From: Siniperca chuatsi
Lineage: Eukaryota > Chordata > Actinopteri > Centrarchiformes > Sinipercidae
Length of the DNA stretch: 64,000 nucleotides
Reading direction: 5' to 3'
Assembly (NCBI RefSeq): GCF_020085105.1
Contig: NC_058060.1
Span: 7,881,398 to 7,945,397 of the forward strand
This document shows, piece by piece, positions 40,220-60,146 of the stretch. The first letter of the stretch is position 1, and each line of letters begins with the position of its first letter. The notes below the pieces were generated by a model. The model saw only the letters and a list, made by a program, of their open reading frames with translations, made no database searches and was not told where the DNA came from. A program made the position numbers and the translations under genes.

Positions 40220-40420
40220 ACAGTTTGAGGTACTTCATTATTATCGTTGTGTGCAACTTCTGCTCCACTAAATTTCAGCGGGAAATATTACTATACTATA
40301 CTTTTTACTCTACAACATTTATTCAACAGGTATAGTTGGTTACCTTGCAGATTATTAAATAAATGAATTTGAATACAAAACATCTGATGAACTTATAAAA
40401 TCTGATGCATTTTCATAGAT
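40220..40420. mobile_element. Fragment of the 'aagtacatttactcaagta' repeat family
   Basis: It shares 'ctactatactttttactctacaacatttattcaaca', 'ttaccttgcagattatta' and 'acaaaacat-tgatgaacttataaaat' modules with the copies near 58.3 kb. Internal fragment only. Confidence 0.5.
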
Positions 40421-41011
40421 ATCACTTTATCAGTTTATGCAAAGCTTTTAACATTATGCCTGCTTAAGTAAACCTCTTGTGTGGATGTGTATATTATGTA
40501 TGATTTTTTTTTTCTTGTTCTCCTTATGCATATTTCTGTCTTGGAAGTAAATTGTTCTCACTTGTAACTTTTTGTTTATTCTGTGCCACATTCCATCATT
40601 CCCTGATGATTATAAAATATAGTATTGTGAAAGAAATCATTTTCAATAAGTGTTATAAAAAAACAACAACAAAAACAAACAAAACAATGGGTGATGTCAC
40701 ATGTACATGGAAGATTTGCTAGGAATCATTTGCTTCTGTCTGGCTCACCTAGTCCTCCCACCTCATTAAGAATACAAAACAGAATAATATAACCACTGAC
40801 TTTTACTTATTTACTTCAGCATTTACTTATTTTCACATTTATTCATTGTTGTATTTATGCAATTATTGATACCTGTATTTATTTGCACATTCATTCATTA
40901 ACTGACAGTTTAACATTTTTCGTCCTCCATCCACCGGACAATAATTTTGTGTATATTTACATTCTATACCATTGCAGTAGCCATAACCTTCAGTATAGTA
41001 TTGAAAAGACA
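40421..41011. other. Intergenic DNA without recognised feature
   Basis: AT-rich, with no recognised gene. It immediately precedes the tRNA-Trp gene in coordinates, which lies on the opposite strand. Confidence 0.45.
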
Positions 41012-41083
41012 TGACCCCGACGTGATTTGAACACGCAACCTTCTGATCTGGAGTCAGACGCGCTACCGTTGCGCCACGAGGTC
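41012..41083 (-). tRNA. tRNA-Trp (CCA)
   Basis: Read on the minus strand, the 72-base sequence is GACCTCGTGGCGCAACGG... ending ...AAATCACGTCGGGGTCA, which I recognise as identical to the vertebrate cytosolic tRNA-Trp. The acceptor strands GACCTCG/CGGGGTC pair with a G-T wobble. The anticodon CCA lies in ACTCCAGAT. The D loop (A box) and GTTCAAATC (B box) are intact. A TTTT run follows within a few bases (from 41005 downward) as a Pol III terminator. No intron is present. It delivers tryptophan at UGG codons. It sits about 1.6 kb downstream of cul2 and is the only intact member of six tRNA-Trp-like sequences here. Confidence 0.96.
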
Positions 41084-41219
41084 TTCGACAGAACATTTCG
41101 TGACAGAAGCCAATAGAAATTCCTAAAAGTGTACGGAGCAGTAGAACATAGCATTTATATTTATTTTTTATGTTTGCGCGTATGTCACCGTTTAAAACAA
41201 TACATTAGAAATGAAATAA

Positions 41220-41510
41220 ACATGGCGAATACGCGTTCCTGCATGGAAAACATTCTCAACGATTTCTTCCTCCCGCAGCAGTCTCGTGGATAACTGCATC
41301 CACTACTGCTGTACGTTCTGAGCACCGGGTTTTCTCCCTCCTCCCGATAAGGAAGATGTTCTCACTCATTCTGGCCTGCGTCAGCACCATGGACAGCGGA
41401 CAGCACAACGGCCGCCTCACGCGCTCACCTCGCGAGCGCTGTGGTTGTAGTAAAACGCTGCCGAACGCGCATGTGCGCGTGACGCTTTTTCTTCTTCTAG
41501 TTGCCATTCA
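41220..41510. promoter_or_regulatory. Orphan CpG-rich patch
   Basis: About 290 bases unusually rich in CpG (for example gcctcacgcgctcacctcgcgagcgctg and cgaacgcgcatgtgcgcgtgac). It lies between the tRNA-Trp gene and the cul2 3' end, where no known gene starts. On the minus strand an ATG at 41507 opens a frame that meets a strong donor-like GCGAG|GTGAGC near 41430. It may be a promoter of an unannotated transcript, or open chromatin tied to the tRNA gene. Confidence 0.45.
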
Positions 41511-41986
41511 TTCGATGGAACTTCAAATTTGTTCATACCCAGTTGTTCATTACAGAAGTCTAACTCGCTATTATTTTACTATTACTTTACTATATTTACC
41601 ATTATTTGAGTCAATGTTTAATATCCGTCGAGAGGAACGCTGGGAAAAGTTTTCACAAGACTGCTTTAAGGTCTCTGCACTTTTACTACGATGAGTCAAA
41701 ATGTCTGCTGCCCGACTCAGTGGCTTCTGTTCAGTTACAGTTGTTCTTTAGTTTCTTGACAGGGTGATTTGAATTTCCTCATTTTGTTGCCGGAGATTCC
41801 TGGCTGCTGTGCTGTGTTGACGTCATGACGAATGATGATCAGCTTGATGATCAGTAAATCAAAGGGAATCAGAAAACGTGGTGGTGAAAACATTTCAGTA
41901 TCAGAGTACACGTTCATTGACAAACAATCGAAATGACTAAAATATGGATACACTTGACAAACGTTTACATAAAACCTTTCAGTGTT

Positions 41987-42000
41987 TTTATTTATTTATT
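41987..42000 (-). terminator. cul2: Candidate CUL2 polyadenylation signals
   Basis: On the minus strand this gives three overlapping AATAAA hexamers about 640 bases past the cul2 stop. Another AATAAA lies at 42547-42552, only about 85 bases past the stop. Either or both could end the mRNA. Confidence 0.4.
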
Positions 42001-42633
42001 TGACAAGCAGCAGGATCATGTTTGTCACCTCATTTTTTCTTTACATTTGAAAGTAGATACAATAGTCAGTATACCAGTTTTATTACAATATTTTTTCCTA
42101 ACTTCAGTACATTTAACAAAGAAAGAAAAATAAAACACACAACAACTGCAAACGTGAGAAAAGAAAGCATGTTTTTTTTTTTGAAATGTGTAGCCACCAA
42201 TGTGTCACTGATGTCACAACTGGCTCTTTCCCCGGTTTTCTTTTTTTCCTTTTTCTTTTCGGTCGAATAGTATGTTTAGCAGCTCTTTCCTCTCGAACAG
42301 CTGTAGGCATTTTCTTTTTGTCGTTTGACGCACAGGTGCGTGGCACTGGTGATGTTGTAAACAGCTTAAAAATCAGAAGGTGGGTGGGGATGGGAGGAGG
42401 GTCTTGTGGGGTGCTGTCTGACGCGACACGATGACCTTTCTTGTTTTCGAAGATGGAGGCACCAGTCCTACTTTTAGTCACCGCATAGAATCACAGCAGA
42501 CAACGACAGTCCAAAACCTAAATGGATGAATGAGTCTGTTTTGTTATTTATTTCACGTTTTAAACCTGCATCTGCCGGTCAGTCACACAGGCGAGTGTTT
42601 GTGTGTAAGCGCTCCCTGGCTCGGCTCTTCTGC
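42001..42633 (-). other. cul2: Probable CUL2 3' UTR / downstream flank
   Basis: The region following the cul2 stop codon contains no recognisable gene. It includes a T-rich stretch at 42230-42265 and A-rich stretches near 42120. It is presumed 3' UTR at least to the first polyadenylation signal. Confidence 0.5.
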
Positions 42634-52605
<9,972 letters not shown>

Positions 52606-52610
52606 TCAGC

Positions 52611-53785
52611 CTTAAAGAAAAAACAAAAACACATGAATACAGAAGTGAATAAAGGAATGACCACATGAACAGATAAAATTGCTTGGCTCTTGGCTTCAGT
52701 TTCTATATCATCTGTCATCATGTAACTATCCACCTGCCCATCCGTCAGTTTGGACTGTTATAGCAAACATATGATTCCCAAAGTGAGTGGATTAAATTTT
52801 AGTATTGAACCAGGCCTAAGAAGGAGCAGTAGGAACACAAAGGAAAGACACAGGTATCCTTGGCAAGGTGACACAATAACCATAATGATAAAAAGATTAA
52901 TGTATGAAGCTTGTGACTCCGAATATATAGTAATTACAAAATAATGTCAAAATTTGTAGTCAAATTTTTTTAGAATAACATTCACCATTATAAAGATTTG
53001 AAAATAGCATTAATCAAGAGTGACTGAATTAGACAGATGTCAGGATATAGGGCAAAGTGAAATTAGTCTCATGATAAATAGCCTGCTTCGAAACAGCTGC
53101 TCACATTACTATGATAGCAACAGATGAGATAAACATTGAGCTCAAGTTCATGGAGGTAATACTGACGTTCATCAACAGTGAAAACATTGGGGTAGCCATC
53201 AGGTATCAATACTACTGTCGCTGGTCAATTTACCAAGCGAGACTGATGCATATAAAAATATATAGCTAAACTTCCAGAAGAATCACTGATTCCCTTCAAG
53301 TAGGAGAAACAAGGCCCTGTGTTGTTTCTCGTCATTCATACCAGTTGATTTCACGTCAGAGAAAACATTGCAACATCATCATGAACAGTGTTTCTTGCTA
53401 GCCATTTCACATATGCCGATATCCGTCTTTCAAAAGGAAGTGTTAACGTTACTATATAAACAGCCTCCTTACAATCAGAAAAAGGCAGCTAAGTTAAGGT
53501 TACTAGCTAGCGGAATGCCAATCCCAAAATAGGATGGCTAGCTAAAAGGCTAGCTAGCTTCTAGCAAGCTTGCTACTTCTTCCTGCTCAAGTCCCAACAG
53601 TTTTGAGGCATCGGCTAGCAGCTAGTCAGTTAGCAGGAAGCTAACGAGAGCTCAGCTATCGCTAGCAAATGGTCATCTTCTTTGCAATTTCCCCACATTT
53701 GTACTGACAGCTCGGCAAAACATGGTGCTGTTGTTAAACAAAACAGGTTACTGAAGTCAAGCGTGGACTTTTGAATAGTACGTAC
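52611..53785 (-). other. cul2: Presumed CUL2 intron 1
   Basis: This lies between the candidate first exon and the acceptor before the start codon. It is rich in GCTAGC/TTAGC motifs at 53501-53667 but contains no recognised exon, RNA gene or mobile element. Confidence 0.4.
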
Positions 53786-53880
53786 CTCTATTCAGTATTT
53801 AGTTGTTATAAAACTCAAGTTTCTCCGCTGTCACAGGCTTGATTTGTCTCACTTACAGGTCTTTCCTACCTCTTGGATTA
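53786..53880 (-). other. cul2: Candidate CUL2 noncoding exon 1
   Basis: A strong donor (GAATAGAG|GTACGTAC on the minus strand, exon end 53786) lies about 1.2 kb upstream of the acceptor used by coding exon 1 (52610), placing a 5' UTR exon here. Many vertebrate CUL2 genes have a noncoding first exon. The upstream boundary is a guess. Confidence 0.4.
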
Positions 53881-55276
53881 TACCATTGTATTAGATGGGG
53901 GTGTATTATGAACAAGCGTAAATTGGTCGTTTAGCTTTTTTGCTTTTTACCATGGTCAAGTGTCTTTGGGAAATTTTCGATTTTAAATCATGTATTCTAT
54001 ATGTATACATATTGATGAGAATAACACCAAACTCACGCGGATCCCATTCATAAGAACACCCATATATTTATAGTATCGCCTAAAACTACGGAAACCTCTT
54101 AGGAATTGAGTATTAAAAATATACCCACAAACGTTCTGTAGGTTATAATGAATTTTATCTCTGTTATGATTAGAGAGGGTAAACATTTTGCCCAGCGTTA
54201 GCGTTAGTTGTTCACCACGTATGCATATACAGAGATTCACCAAGCAGCTGTTTAAGTTTTATATGTCCTATGATATTTTTAGAGAAATACCTCAACACAA
54301 ATTGACACAAACGGGACAGTTGTGGGAGAGAAATATAAATTAATAAATTGAAAGTCGTTAGCAAATAATGGTGTATGCCGTTTTTTTTTTGTTTTTTTTT
54401 TAAATCATATGAGCCTAAAAATACATACGTGGATGCATGGTGTTGTGTCATATTTGGAGAAAGAATAGAAGAAAAATCAACCAATCAGAATCGTCGAAAA
54501 AGAGAATTACTGCTTAACGTTGCTTGGGGTTACCCAACGTTAACATTTTAAATAACGCTAAGTACAAAACACAATTTATAGCAATTTATCAGTCTATTAT
54601 TAACTGAAGCTAAGGTTTTTCTGATCGTCGCCCAGGCTCATCAAGTTGCACACAACAGCTACAGCATAATTTAATGTGAGTACAATGCCAGTAGCGTCCG
54701 GCTAACTCGGACAGGACACTACCGTTAGCTAACATATCGGTTTTAGATAGTTTGGCCGAAATAATCCATTGATGTGATTATTTAAACAGCTATATTTAGA
54801 TTGGTTAGCAAATTGTTGTTATTAGTTTTGTCAAACTACTTGACATACTTAACTTTAACCTATAAGTTAACGTTAATTAAACAAGAGTAAAAAAAACCCA
54901 AAAAAAAAACCCTTCATTAGCTAACGTTACTTGAGTTAACCAGCAGGTGGAGCCACCCAAGGCCAGTTTGTTAGTAGTCTACTTTTTTCGACAGGAAATG
55001 GCACTTTCAATGTTAACATACCCCCCAAAATCAGTAGTTGAACATGCTACAGTTGTGTCTTAATAAGAGATATATTCACATTAGGCAGCACTAGTGCCTC
55101 ATTACAAACTAACCTCCCCCAACTTTTATTTACTCAATAATTCAAGGCAGAGAAAGTACTAAGGAGAAACGAAAGAGAAGTGCTTCACAAACTCCGGGAA
55201 CAGGTTGAGTCATCATGCCTGAGTAATTGGTTTAATTCATTGTTTAAATGATCAAGCTATTGTCTAGTAAAATAAG
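53881..55276. promoter_or_regulatory. Shared CUL2-CREM intergenic promoter interval
   Basis: Cul2 and crem diverge from this interval, so both upstream promoters should lie in or near it. A donor-like AAT|GTGAGT at 54676-54682 could end a noncoding crem exon. TTAGCTAACGTTA motifs recur at about 54726 and 54917. No TATA box or CRE consensus was identified with confidence. Confidence 0.4.
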
Positions 55277-55640
55277 TAAAGTAAGTAAGTGCACTTTTAT
55301 TTATATAGCGCCTTTTAAAACCAAGGTTACAAAGTGCTTTACAACGGGATAAAAGGTTCAAAGAAAAGAACAAAACAGAGTAGAGTGAACGAGACAAGCA
55401 CAGAAACACTTAGAAAAGAGATGGGTCTTCTGTTTAAAACATCCAAGGGAGTTTTGCTGACCTGACTCCCAGGGGGAGACCGTTCCACAGCCTGGGACCC
55501 AGGACGGCGAACACACAGTGTTTTCAGTCTTGAACGAGGTACAACTAGCAGGCCTCGTTCAGAGGACCTGAGAGGCCTAGCAGAGGTAAAAGGCTTTAGT
55601 AGTTCACAAATATACGCTGAGATTATTCCTTAAGCCTTAT
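55277..55640. mobile_element. Dispersed teleost repeat ('tttatttatatagcgccttt' family)
   Basis: It begins 'gcacttttatttatatagcgccttttaaaaccaaggttacaaagtgctttaca' in form and continues with 'gagaccgttccacagcctgggaccc' and 'ctagcaggcctcgttcagaggacctgag', modules that recur in many fish genomes. No open frame is retained. I cannot name its class. Confidence 0.55.
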
Positions 55641-55888
55641 AAAAATCATTTAAAATAATAAAAGGATAAACCTCTTTAAGATACTGGTAAGAGGAGGATT
55701 AAGGGGTGGCAAAGCAGATAGTGGCAGCTCAGGAGCAACTCATTTAATTGTCTTACTGTACCTAACATTGGCTTATATCTCTGTTCTTTAGGTACACATG
55801 AAAACCCTAACTCTAACCCTCTCTAATCCCTAAGGAGAAATCAGAGTGAGCACCCTGATCAGCAGCCTCAGTCAGCGTGCCTGTCACA

Positions 55889-55985
55889 ATGAACCAAGTG
55901 AAGACAGATGAGAAATATCAGCCACACGCACGTGTGCCCAGCGTTCACGCACCTGTTTACCAGCAAACCAGCCACAACCAGTGCC
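55889..55985 (+). CDS. crem: Candidate CREM upstream coding exon
   Basis: An open frame from the ATG at 55889 encodes 32 residues and ends in phase 1 at a strong donor (GCC|GTAAGC). Its end, HAPVYQQTSHNQ, resembles the human segment PTSIYQTSTGQ that precedes the Q2 domain, and the phase fits the next exon. An acceptor at 55791 (tctgttctttag) gives about 97 bases of leader containing a short upstream frame. It has no PKA site. The similarity is short, so the call is tentative. Confidence 0.45.
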
Positions 55986-58900
55986 GTAAGCATGTCTGAA
56001 AGCACATTTCCTAGCACAGTTTGTCCTATTACTGCTACTACGCCTACTACCTCTTCTACTACCATCACTACAGACGCAACAACGTCTGCTGTTGTTAAAG
56101 CTAGGGTAGGTAACGTCGGAGAAACTGGCAAGAGACAGGTAGATTTTGAAGAAGTATCCAACCGAAAAAAAATTCCACCCCCTCCCTTCAGGCCCTCCCT
56201 CCAAAGCCACTCCCCCAAAAGACATTTTCATGCGCAATGAGTGCACTAAGGGCAGAGTGCGCGCAGGTAGGTAGACGGGAAGGAAATGATTGGAATATTA
56301 CAGGCATGTGACAGCCACAGATACCGATAGAATTTCAACAAATCTAACAAAAAATGCTTCTGAAATACATTACCCACCCTAGCTTTAACAGTGCTACCAC
56401 CACTACTGTTAATAATAATAATAATTCTAATAAAGCAAGTAGACAGATTAACATGAAAACTGTATAGAAAGCGACTTTACGTCTGAAATAACTAACTTAG
56501 CATTAAAACAAGCTTACAGATACACTGCCGCCGCCACCACACTCCCGGCTTATAAAGTTGTTATGGCGAATGCTTTATTAAACAGTTGACTATGTTCAAA
56601 TGCAGCAGACACAGAGCAACATTATCATCCCATTGGAGTTGTGTTTCTGTCCACCTGACGAATGTCAGTCCAATATTCTCCTTTTAGCTCTGTTTCGGAC
56701 TTCACTAACTCCTGAGGGAAATACTTAGGTCTTTAGATAGCCAAACAACGGCCATTTTTTTGTGTCTGCCATTTGGTCCTGCTAAATTATGTAATATAAT
56801 GGACATACCCCTATATAAGGGGTTTACAGACCCTGCTTAATGTTTCGCAAGCACGTGTGACCCATCATGACTGATGATGTAGTTATTTCAAAGTTAAAGT
56901 CCTTTGTCATGAAGCATTATGTTGCTCAGCATTGAATCATTGTTCACGTCTTCTCATTTAGGCTTGCGTATTTGAGAAAGTTACGTCTTGCACATTAATA
57001 AACTGTTGCATTAAGAACATTACTGTATAAAAAAAAAGAGTTTCTTTGATTGTTGCCACAATCACAGATGAATTAAATTGCCTATCCTATGATTATTTTA
57101 CTATTTTACCCTCCCAGATGGGTTTTTTCAAGGAGGTCCTGTCAAGTTCCTGCCTGAGGGGACACAGAACCTGCCTTCTGTGGCCATGACCAGCACACAA
57201 ACACCACAGCCTCTGTCAAGCACCCTTCAATACTACGGGGAGACGCTGAATTGCTCGCAGCACTATTGCATGCTCCCACTGCCAGGTAACACTTGATAAA
57301 CAGACTTGTGTATACTATAGAAGCGTCACGACTAATGCCACTGCAGCATGCCGTTTAAAGGTTAGCACTGTTTCTTCACAGCAAGAGGGTCCGGGGTTGG
57401 AATATTTGCCTTGCATAGGGTGTGCCCTTTCTTCTTCTGTCTGTGCAGTTCCCTCTGAGTGCTCCAGTGTCTTCCCCCATCATAAAACAAGCCTTTTCAA
57501 GGCAACGACACTCCTGCCATTGCCTATAACCAAGGCGATGTTCTCAGAGCTGCATCTTACAATTGATAAATAATGTCATATTAATCTTATTCTAGCGTAA
57601 GAAAGAGGTAAGAAACGTTGATGTGGCCATAATCACAACCAGGTTGTGTAGAAAAACCCCTGATCTGTTATTATTTACTTGGTACCCTTACCTTTTTAAC
57701 TACCTAGTCGGATTTTCTCAAGCAGGTTCCGTCAGGTTCCTGCCTGAGGGGACACAGAACCTGCCGTCTATGGCCATGACCAGCACACAACCACCACAGC
57801 CTCCACCAAGAACCCTTGAGTACAACGGGGAGACGTTGGATGACCCGCAGAAGAAGGGTAAGCCAACATGACCGGGTGACACCTGACGTCCAGACCACTG
57901 CATCTAAGTAATTTAGGATGGGCAGCAAACAAGTGTAGAAGACAAGAACAGTGTCAGTTGCTCGGGGTTAGTAAAGCGAAAACGGCAAAAAAAGAAAAGA
58001 AAGTGTTCTAAGGTTCACTAGTCAAATGTTAAACCGACAGGTTCAGTTAGTCAAACCCTGTATGCTGACTTTGGGACTAAACAAAGACGAATGCCTTTTT
58101 ATTCAGTATGATTTCATTTGATCCCACTGCAGTGGTGGAATGTAAGTAACTACATTTACTCAAGTAGTGTACTTAAGTACAAATCTGAGGTATTTGTACT
58201 TTACTTGAGTATTTCCACTTCTCTTATACTTATAACTGTAAATGTAGTGGAGTAAACAGTGCAATATTTCCCTTTGAATTGTAATAGACTATATTACAGC
58301 TGTAGTAACTAATTCCAGATTAAGATTTTACATACAAAACATATGATGAGCTTATAAAATACCAGTATGATGCATACCTCCCTTTATATAACTAATAGAA
58401 TAGAAAAATTTGCTCCACCTCAACCAACTACAATAGTAACATGCTGCCTAAATACCCCCAGTGGTGGAAAGTAACTAAGTACATTTATTCAAGTACGTAA
58501 TGCCTTTAGTTACTAGTAACTTTGCAGATTCAGATGAATAATACAAAATATAATCGACAAATCAATTATTAATTATTATTATAGATTAAGATAAGACTTT
58601 ATTAACCCCTTGTTGAAATTCACAAGCTACCAGAACGTATAGTAAAAAATAAGCTCTACCTTTAATAGCTGCAACATTAAAGTAATGTACGTATTCATGC
58701 ATCAATAATTATAATTCAATAATATAATATATATTATATTATATTATTCTGCATAGTGAGTACTTTTCTTATTGATGCATCAATAATAATAATAATATGA
58801 TATACAGTAGAATATAATATTTTAACACTCACAGGGGCCATTTGAGTACTTTTACTTTTGTAGCGTAGTAGAGTATTTTATAGTGTGGTATTGCTGCTTT

Positions 58901-60096
58901 TACCTTAACAGAACGTTGGTCCTCTGTTTCCCTCTGTAATACCTGCAGAGGGAGCCAGCTCCTTTAGCTCTGAGTATGAAAGGAATCAGTTGAGAGCTAA
59001 TGTTTTGCTGTGACAGTGCACTGCATATACATGCACATAATAACCCGGCTGTATGAGTAACCTGGCTTTATAGTGTCGCTCTTATTTGGATTAAGGTATT
59101 CACGTGAATGTTTTACACCCAGTGAGCCTTCCTTCGACATGCAGTGAAAATGCAGTGTGTGTGTGTGGTGGTGGTGGTGGTGGTGGTGTGTGGGGGTGGG
59201 GGTACTGTGATAATACTGTGGTAATAAAACCATTTTTGCAACGACTTTCATCAAGATATACCATTGAGATTATAGCCATGAAAATACACAAAATGTTATC
59301 AAATCCCTATTTCTGGTGTAAGTTTTAAACCGTAAAAAAAAAAAAAGGGGAGGGGGGGCTTGAGTGATTGTGGAGCTAAAGTCCAAATCATCTGTGCCTC
59401 TACTGACTGTCCGTCTTCAACAAGTCGCGTTCTTCAGTGTTGTGCGCTCCAGTCCAGCTGAAGAAAATTCCTTTCCAAAGACAAACAGCAGAGCCCCTGA
59501 CTCATAGCGCTGTGTCGGGGGAGAGAGCGAACCATACTGTTGACATCAGGAGGCCAGTGATGTCATGGTGATGTCAATGCCTCTAATTGTAAATTGCACA
59601 CATAGCCTTGCTGTTGGCTGTGGTAACATTTCAGTCAGAGAGAAGACACTGAAGGGGACAGTTTCTCTTGGAAAACCTTGGGAGTAGATACAGTATGGCT
59701 GTAACTGGGGATGAGACAGAAACAGGTCAGTTTGCTATCATCTGTTTTTACTAAAAATAGGGATTTTTTTTTTTTTTTTACACTGTTGTTCAGTTGAAAT
59801 ACTCATTTAATACTCTCAAAATATAGTTAGTGATTGTTGACATTAATAGTCAGCATTGAAATTGAAAAAAATCCTGATTATTGGGATTTGGCTTTTTAGA
59901 CATTATGTATTTGTTTGTATTTTTTTTTCCAAAACCACTATTAGAAAGCTCAGTAATGCCATCAAATAACATCACAAGTAGGCTGCTCTGAAAAAAGTAG
60001 CAAAGGACCGTTGAAAACTAATTTTCCACAGTCAGCAGCAACAAGCTTACCCCGATAAGAAACATTTTCACAGGGTCTGCTTGTCTCTCAGTCATC

Positions 60097-60146
<50 letters not shown>

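Noticed and set aside
55147..55203. Peptide KVLRRNEREVLHKLREQ, vaguely like the CREM kinase-inducible region (EILSRRPSYRKILNEL), followed by a GT.
   Set aside because: The Pro-Ser-Tyr core is missing, gaps are needed to align it, and its reading phase does not join the next candidate exon. Probably chance.
55908..56240. 110-codon open frame rich in Thr/Ser.
   Set aside because: Its second half lies in a MITE and its first half in a trinucleotide-rich stretch; another frame fits the crem splice phase better.
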